A stretch of DNA of 64,000 bases from Drosophila pseudoobscura (lineage: Eukaryota; Arthropoda; Insecta; Diptera; Drosophilidae), in assembly GCF_009870125.1 (NCBI RefSeq), contig NC_046679.1, positions 26,350,001 through 26,414,000 of the forward strand, in the 5' to 3' direction. Under the pieces are notes generated by a model that was not told the origin of the DNA, made no database searches, and worked only from the letters and a program-made list of their open reading frames with translations. A program made the translations under genes and the position numbers. Every line of letters starts with the position of its first letter. Position 1 is the first letter of the stretch. Positions 57,161 to 64,000 of the stretch are shown piece by piece.

Positions 57161-60100
57161 TGTCACGTCCCATACGGTTCTCCCCCACTACGATCGCTCC
57201 CGTCCGCGGGACTGCCTCCCCGTACCCATCGTCGGTCAGAAATTCGGAGTCCCGGCTAAATATTCTAAATATTGCTGTAATTTCGACCCTGGAGTAGATT
57301 GAGATATGTACCCCAGCCAAGATCGCTTCCTTACACTGTCTGCCATGGATGGGTCTTTCCTCTGGCTTTGCTTGCCAACCTTGCCCTGGGGAGGGGTTCT
57401 CCACTCCTCCTGCTCCTCCCCCCCTAGGGGACACAAACACAAACAACACATCCATTTATAACAAACACGAAGCGCAACAACAATTAGTTGTATTGATGGA
57501 AGGGCCATTGCCATAGCACCACATATGTCCCGGGCATAAATAATAGATTTTCTAGCCGCACCGCATCGCCCCCCACCCGCCGCAAGGCACAGATGTATGC
57601 AAAGTTTTTCCAGCAGTCGGGAGAGCTGCAGCTCAAGTTCCAGAATCCGTACTGGCACTCGCACTCGCACTCACATCCGAATCTCGAATCCATTTTACAC
57701 TCGTAGGAAAATCCCCACGCCACATCTCTGACACTTGCCACAGCCGAGGGAGGCAGGCACCCCCCCCCCCCCCTCCCCCTTGTGTTAGATAAATTGCAGT
57801 TTAAACCTACTTACAACCATGTGTTGGCCTTACCCCCAGCTGCTGCTGAAGGAGGTGCCGGGAAGACGTGGAGCCCTGTGGCATGAGGCAGAAACAGAAT
57901 GGAAGACCACGATTGCCATAAACATTTTGGGGCAGAGTCAGCAAAAGGATAGTCGCCTCCACAGGGAGAGTGCGGGACTGAAAGCATTGCCAATGTTGCA
58001 TGCCACATGTGAATGCAGTTTTTTTTTAACCCGTTCCCGTTTCGTTTTTTCATTCTTTTGACTGCCTGCCAACCTTAAAATTGGAATAGACTCCGGCTTT
58101 GGGGGCCCCCTGGCATTGTGCGACTGTGCGGCTGTACGGCTGTACGGCTGTAAGCGGCTCAATATATTTTTAATATACTTAGTCCTCGGATGGCATTGGC
58201 GATGTGGCGACATTGTTTGCCCCGGGCGGCGGCGGCGGCTGGGAGGGATCAGGGGGTTGCCTGGCAGCCAGACAGTCAATTGCGAGCTTTTGGTGGTAAA
58301 AGTTAATACGATTTAACCGGCTCGAAAGCCACAGACAACTGCTCTACTCTGCCCTCCATTGAGCAGCAGAAATATGCAAAATATGTTGAAAATATAGAGC
58401 CAAAGGAGGGGCGGGGCAGTTTCCCCTTAACAATATGTATTAGGCCACTTGGTTGTGGCAGTGGCAGTGGCAATGGAAGCGCCAGCCGTGGGCGGGGCAC
58501 AGATTTGTTGAGCTCATTCGCTTCATGAATAATTTGCGCCACAGCGTCGGCAGGCGTCCCTCAAGGGATGCTGCCACCCCGTAACCCTAAGACCACCCCC
58601 TGCTTAGGGGCCAAACAATAAACAAATGGGCAAAAACATATGCAAAGTGGTGAGAAAGAACAGAAGGGGCACAGAAAGAGAGAGCCAGTGGCAGGAGAAC
58701 GTATTCAAATAGAGTTGACAGTCGACGAGTGACGAGTGTGCCCCCGCGTCTGTGTGTGTCTGGCATCAATGGCGTCATCCTGCAGTGTAAGGAATCCTTG
58801 AAGTAAGCAAGTCATCTAGTCATCAGGATATACGCCTGTGCCCCATCTCCTGCCACGTCGCCTTTTTTGAGTAGCAAACAAATGGTCTCCAGGTCTCGGA
58901 GCGCGATAAAAACGTGTGAAAAAGGCATTTGGCAGAGGCCTTCATCCCAGGTCCTTGGGTGTGAGAGAGTCCTATCTATCCTTCGTCCGGCAGCAGCAAT
59001 CTTCACTTCACCTTTTGGCAAATGATAGTTTTTATCTCTCCCTCTCTCTCTGTTTCTCCCCTGTCTCTCTCCTGTATCTGTTGTATCTCTGGTCCTCGCT
59101 GGTCTACCGGCAGACGAGTGTCGAGTGTTTTTCGGGCTCGATGAGTTATGGTTGCTGCATCAAAAAGGCTTTGCACCCCAGCCAAAAGGAAGCAACACTT
59201 CCGAAGGTGTCTCTCTCACTCGCTGCTTCGATTTGTGTGTGTGTGTGGCATCCACACATGACCATCAGCATCATCATCAACATCAGCTTCAGCTTCAGCT
59301 CCAGCTCCAGCCTCACCATCAACATCAGTCTTTGGCGTTACGCTTCTCCTGGCACTGCTGCAGGGAGACAAACGTGTGCTCAATTCATCACTTGCCTGTC
59401 ATTGGCCGTCTTCCCAGTAGCCGCCAGCAGCCAGCATCCTGCCTTCCCGCCTGCCAGCCAGCCAGCCAGCAGCAAGGATGCCTTCCTGCTGCAGATAATG
59501 TTTATTGGCCTTCGAGTTGGTTAATTTTAATACCGCACACTGCCTGATTTATTGCCAGCCGCTGGACAATTGAAGGGCTGCTGCTTCCCAGGGCAAATGG
59601 CAATACAATAAACTGCACTTGCTGTGCTGCCCCTCCCCCGTCCTTTCCTCCTTCTCCTGCTCCATGAGGCATCCACTGTCTCATTAAGTTCGTGGCAGCC
59701 ACACGGCAACGGCAATGACAACATAAAAAACTCGTTTACCTGCATTAAGCGAAACACTCAGCCGCTGCTTCGGTTGTGGCATAAAGGAAATGTGACGGAG
59801 GGTCGAGGGGGCGAGGGGTACGCTGCTGCTGATTCCCAGCCGGATGCCACAAGTGCCCCACTGTTCGCACGTGAAGAGGAAAAGCTGCTAAAGCTCAAGT
59901 CAAGCGGCAGCCTGATGCCACTGCCTCCTGCCTCCTGCCTCCTGCGTCGCCTCCTGCAGCGCAGAGGCCAAAAATGCAAATCAGCTGTAAAGCGAGGGCC
60001 CCCCCCACCTTGCCACCGCCTGAGCCTCCGTCCGCGCCTCGTCCTGTGGCCCCAGGACCTCCATGTAATTGCGCGCACTTGGCGGTTAATGGGGACGACA

Positions 60101-62400
60101 CGAGCAATCCTCAAAAGAAAAGAAATGTATGAAATTTGTATGAAGCAGCCAGCGCGCTCTCCGCCGGGCAAAAGTGCAAGTGCCCCTCCAATGAAACACA
60201 CAATGAAATGGGGGGCATGCCACCATGGGCCTGCCATTTCAGGGACACCAGGGACGCTAGAGCATGCACGTACTGTACTTGAAACTGTACTTTTTCCATT
60301 TGAACGATCGGATCTTGGCTTTCGTTTTGTCGCCGGGAAAACTTTCCTTTTGGTTACCCTCGAAGGGCGCTTCCTCTCCAGCCCTGGCTTTGTTTCACTC
60401 TGAATGGGGGGGGGGGGAGAGACCCGCCCACATCTCGAGTCAAACTCATCTCGTCACCTGCCACGCTCTGCACTGCACTGCACTGCACGGCACAGCACTT
60501 CTGGTCCTTCATTCATTCACTCACTCAGTCACTCAGTCACTGCGGATGTGCTTGGGAATTCTGCGTCAAATGCTTGCCTCAGACTGCTCCTGCCAAGCCC
60601 CTCTCCGCTCTGCTCTATGTGGCATTGTTATACTCTTTGCAGGGGGTTGTCTATTGAAGAAGCATCTGAAAGTATTCATGGGAATTTCATTAGATTCATG
60701 ATTTGATTCATATTTCTTTGATATATATATCTCTTGTATCTGAACAAAAGAATAATCCCTGTTCAGAGGGTATCCATGTCTTCGTTCCTCTAAGCCACTC
60801 CTTCCTCTGTTATTGTTGCCATTCAGTGCAGGTTGAACGTTGCGTATGCGTGATTTACATGCGCTTTGTTTGGGCTCCCCCGCTGCCCCGCTGCCCCACT
60901 GTTTGCTTGTTATTGTTTTCACTCGACCAAAGCCAGCATCAGCAGCAGCGAAGAACCAGTCATTAGAGCCTGTCAACTGTAAACTGTAACAAAAATTAGC
61001 AATAGACAAACACGAGGGCCCCAGACCAGACCCACTCCTCTGCTGCTCCTTCCATTCCTTCTGCTGAAACCCCTTGACAACGCCACGTATACGTGATGTG
61101 ATATGTGGCATGGCATTCATATTCTCGCATTTAACTGCGAACCAAAGGCTGCGGAGCAGTCAAGGCAACGCGACAGACGACCGACGACAGAGTCTTCATC
61201 GTTTTATGCCTTTTGTTGTCGTTTCCCTCCGCGTGTATCAAGCAATTTGTGAGCTTAATTTACGTGGAGGCTCAACTGCTAATTAACTCGCATTATTTTG
61301 CCATATTTTCTATGCCTAACCAAAGTTTCAATGAGGCCAACAAGAGGCAAAGACAACAAAGAGGTGGAGGATGGCAGGGTGGCAGTGGCACAAGCAAAGG
61401 CGCAATCTTGGGACACTTTTGTGACCCACTGACTCGGTGACTCCGTGACTCGGTCGCAGTGTTCCTCCTGCTCCTTCCATCGCTCGGCTTCTCTGTGGAG
61501 AAGAGAGAGCTCTAGGCTAAGAGAGCAAGTCCTTGCCAAAGAGAGCCTTCCGCAGGAAAAGAGAGAGAGAGTCCTGACGAAGAGAGAGAGAGAGCGACAA
61601 TCCTTGGCAACATTCGATGGCTGGCTGACTAGCAACATGTGGCACGGAGGCACTTTCAATTATCTATGCGAATGCGATAGAAAATTAAAATAATGAACAC
61701 ATAGAGATACTCCTGTGGCACATGCCTCATGGGTGTGTGTGTGTGTGTGTGTGTGTATGGGTGTGCATTGAAAATATGTAAATGCTGCGGAATATATAGA
61801 ATATCTATACGAGTACGCGTATATGTGGCATACTCGTCGTACACAAGTGTCTGTCTATATCTATATCTATAGATGGATGTGGCATGTGGAAAGTGGAGTG
61901 GAAATTGCGGCATTTACGTTTACGTTGTGGCGCGGGCCAAGGACTTTTACCGCCTCTTCATCATCAGCTGCTGCTGCTTCGGCTTCGGCTTTCCCTTCTC
62001 TAGATTTTCATACTACTTCTCCTCGCTTTCTTTTTTTTTTTTGAAGTTTTTCCGCTCCTTATGGCTCATCGAGCAACATTTCCCAGCGTTCTGATGGCCT
62101 GCCTGTCTGGTGCCACAGGACGAGGCACAAGGACACCCAAAATAAACATAATCTAGAGCTATGGATGGGGGGCTCTTCTGCGGCGGGTGAATGCATGGAA
62201 ATTGTCGTTGTCTCTGGAAATGCTAAAAGCGTCTGCCACAAAAGCAGCAGCAACAGCAACAGGAGATAGGGGACAGGATACGGCAGGATACGGCAGGGGA
62301 GGGAGCGGCAGAGGGCCGTGTGGCATGGCACATTATTTAATCAAGCGTAGAAATTGAATAGGCCCTTAAAACTTTTGCCCCGAAGGCACTTAACCCGCAG

Positions 62401-62593
62401 TGAAAATGGAAATTGACGACATCTCAGGCCGTCGAGCAGCAGGCAGCAACTTGAAGAATCTCCCAAAAAGTCCTAGAGATATAGAACCCGAATGCCTCGC
62501 AACTGCAGGGCCCGAATCAGCCTTCAGCAGATCCCAGAATCAGATGAAGCATAAAAATGAGTCCGATAAGGGAGCAGATTTCATGCAAAATTG
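62401..62593 (+). CDS. candidate first coding exon of a gene to the right, doubtful
   Basis: An acceptor-like CACTTAACCCGCAG ends at 62400. An ATG at 62406 in context GTGAAAATGG opens 62 codons (starts MEIDDISGRRAAGSNLKN) and reaches a donor AAATTG|GTAAGCC at 62594. The peptide is of normal mixed composition, unlike the low-complexity frames around it. No domain is recognised and no partner exon lies in the window. Confidence 0.2.
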
Positions 62594-63556
62594 GTAAGCC
62601 AATAACCTGATTACTTAATTGCCAGTTTGCCAGTTTTGCGGGGCGATGGCTTTTAGCCCTGCCCTTGCCCACTCTCGTCCTTCATCCTTCATCCTTCATG
62701 TTTGTTGAGAGTCTCATAAATTTCACAGCTCCCAAAGATGCGAGAATGTCGCTGCAAATGGAGCAGAAAGCGGTGTCTGGCAGGGGCAGTGACTTCGGTT
62801 GAGTGTCTGTCCTCCGTCTGTGGCAATTGAGTGTCGCGCGTGGCAAGAGGAGGTGCAAGGCATCACATTTGACAAGGGTTAGGCCACTGCTGTCAGCCAG
62901 GAACCAGGAGTCAGGAGCCTGGAGCCTCCCCTCCCGACCTCAAGGTGTCATGGCCCTACACTGCAAAAGAGAATGATTGGACTATCCTTTCGTTGTAGAG
63001 TTTTCCTCCCATTAAGAGGTGAACTTTCCTCCCCCACATATATAGTAATAATTGTTCATTCATTTCATATTCATTGCCCGGAATCTATTCCCCAATTAAT
63101 GAAAATTCGAGCACCGAAATCGATTGGCAATTATTGCCACAATTTTTGGCGCGAGTACTCGGCTTTTTTGTGAATCAAATGGCCTCGAGTGGGGTCTGTG
63201 TGGCACGAGGAGGATGTGTCTGGGTCCAAAGCACCAAAAGGCAAAGCTTCTGCAAAGTTAATTTTAATTCTCACGCTCTTTACAGCTGCCATTACTGGGT
63301 GGCAGTGGCCCCCTTGTCAAAGGTCCATTTCGTATGGCGTTTGGGGCAGGAGAGGCACGGGGCACGGAGTGAAGGTGAAGCTCCATTCAAAGTGGAGTGG
63401 CGTGTAGGAGGCGGAGTCCTGTGGCCCTTTGGCTGACCATTTCCCTGGCTTCCGCTCAATCGCTGGGCTCGGAGCTCGAACTACTATTTGATTTCCAGCA
63501 TTGATTTATGAGCGTGTCCGGTTCACGTACAGAGAGGCCACTCTGCCCCGTCCGTT

Positions 63557-63592
63557 CCCTGCCCCTGCCCCTGCCCCTGCTCCTGCCCCTGC
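63557..63592. repeat. CTGCCC hexamer repeat
   Basis: About six CCCTGC units, complement of the GGGGCA repeats elsewhere in the window. Confidence 0.8.
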
Positions 63593-64000
63593 TCAATGGC
63601 TCCACATCCGCATCCCATGTTCGTGTTTTGTGCCTTTGGCAGATTTGCTTTCGACTCGACTCGACTCCAGTGAGAACCGGCGACTGGCAGCTGATTGCTG
63701 CCCCCCAAAAGTCAGTAAATTAAAGTTCATTCAGGCTGAGCCTCAGAGATTGCCTCCGTGCCCCTTCCACCTCGTCTGCCACACGCATTTCGTAATTTAT
63801 TCGCTGGCAAAAACCACAAAAGCAAAATAGATATTTATTAACATATAAATTATGCATGTGATTGGCCTGGAAGCCAGTCTGGGGCAGTGTGGGGGGGCAG
63901 TGTGGCATGCCCCATCGGACAGCAGGTTCTTTGATGATTAATCGACGGACCAGCAGAAACCCCTTTTTAAAGCCAAGTTGCGCGCTAATTTGTGTGGGAT

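Larger units (their letters stand above)
57161..64000. other. gene-poor right flank
   Basis: No confident gene. It holds a C run with CT at 57760–57779, CAGCTT/CAGCTC repeats near 59287–59310, GCCAGCCAGCCAGC at 59452–59471, a G run at 60406–60417, CT/GA runs at 61560–61600, a TG run at 61733–61757, and a CCTGCCC repeat at 63557–63592. One possible exon is listed at 62401–62593. Confidence 0.5.

Noticed and set aside
43021..64000. tRNA or other structured RNA genes in the gene-poor block
   Set aside because: I looked for B-box-like GGTTCRANNCC words with matching A boxes by eye and found none. A covariance-model search would be needed to exclude them.

Overview
The window is insect nuclear DNA, from a Drosophila-type genome. 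Multi-exon genes have GT–AG introns, Drosophila core-promoter words occur next to gene starts, and the predicted proteins match Drosophila families closely (PGRP-LB, SALS, Meigo). A member of the obscura group, with this segment on Muller element E, is my guess from gene content and is not proven by the sequence.

Layout. 1–8460: a minus-strand gene entering from a housekeeping-type promoter near 8450, with three coding exons visible and its 3' part beyond the left edge. 9094–16490: a compact housekeeping cluster of four genes: meigo (SLC35B1-type ER transporter, minus), a CANT1-type apyrase (plus), an EXD2-type 3'-5' exonuclease (minus) and an SLC35G1-type transporter (plus). 17546–30381: sals, a sarcomeric actin WH2 protein on the minus strand, with a main seven-exon coding path, an alternative 3' end and a newly proposed 13-codon alternative first exon. 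31411–37856: PGRP-LB, a peptidoglycan amidase of the IMD immune pathway, minus strand, with two alternative first exons. 41106–42611: a trichoplein-like coiled-coil protein, plus strand. 42612–64000: more than 21 kb with no convincing gene, rich in simple repeats, with one repeat island at 55.6–57.25 kb.

The genes do not form one pathway. The left cluster is a set of ER/Golgi and organelle housekeeping genes. sals and PGRP-LB have separate jobs (thin-filament length; dampening of IMD signalling by peptidoglycan cleavage).

Most notable points: a dispersed repeat that sits in the same orientation directly upstream of three minus-strand promoters; a promoter-like cluster antisense to the sals 3' end with no gene attached; kappa-B palindromes clustered at 458–643 and one beside a PGRP-LB first exon; and alternative first exons of sals and PGRP-LB that share splice phase.
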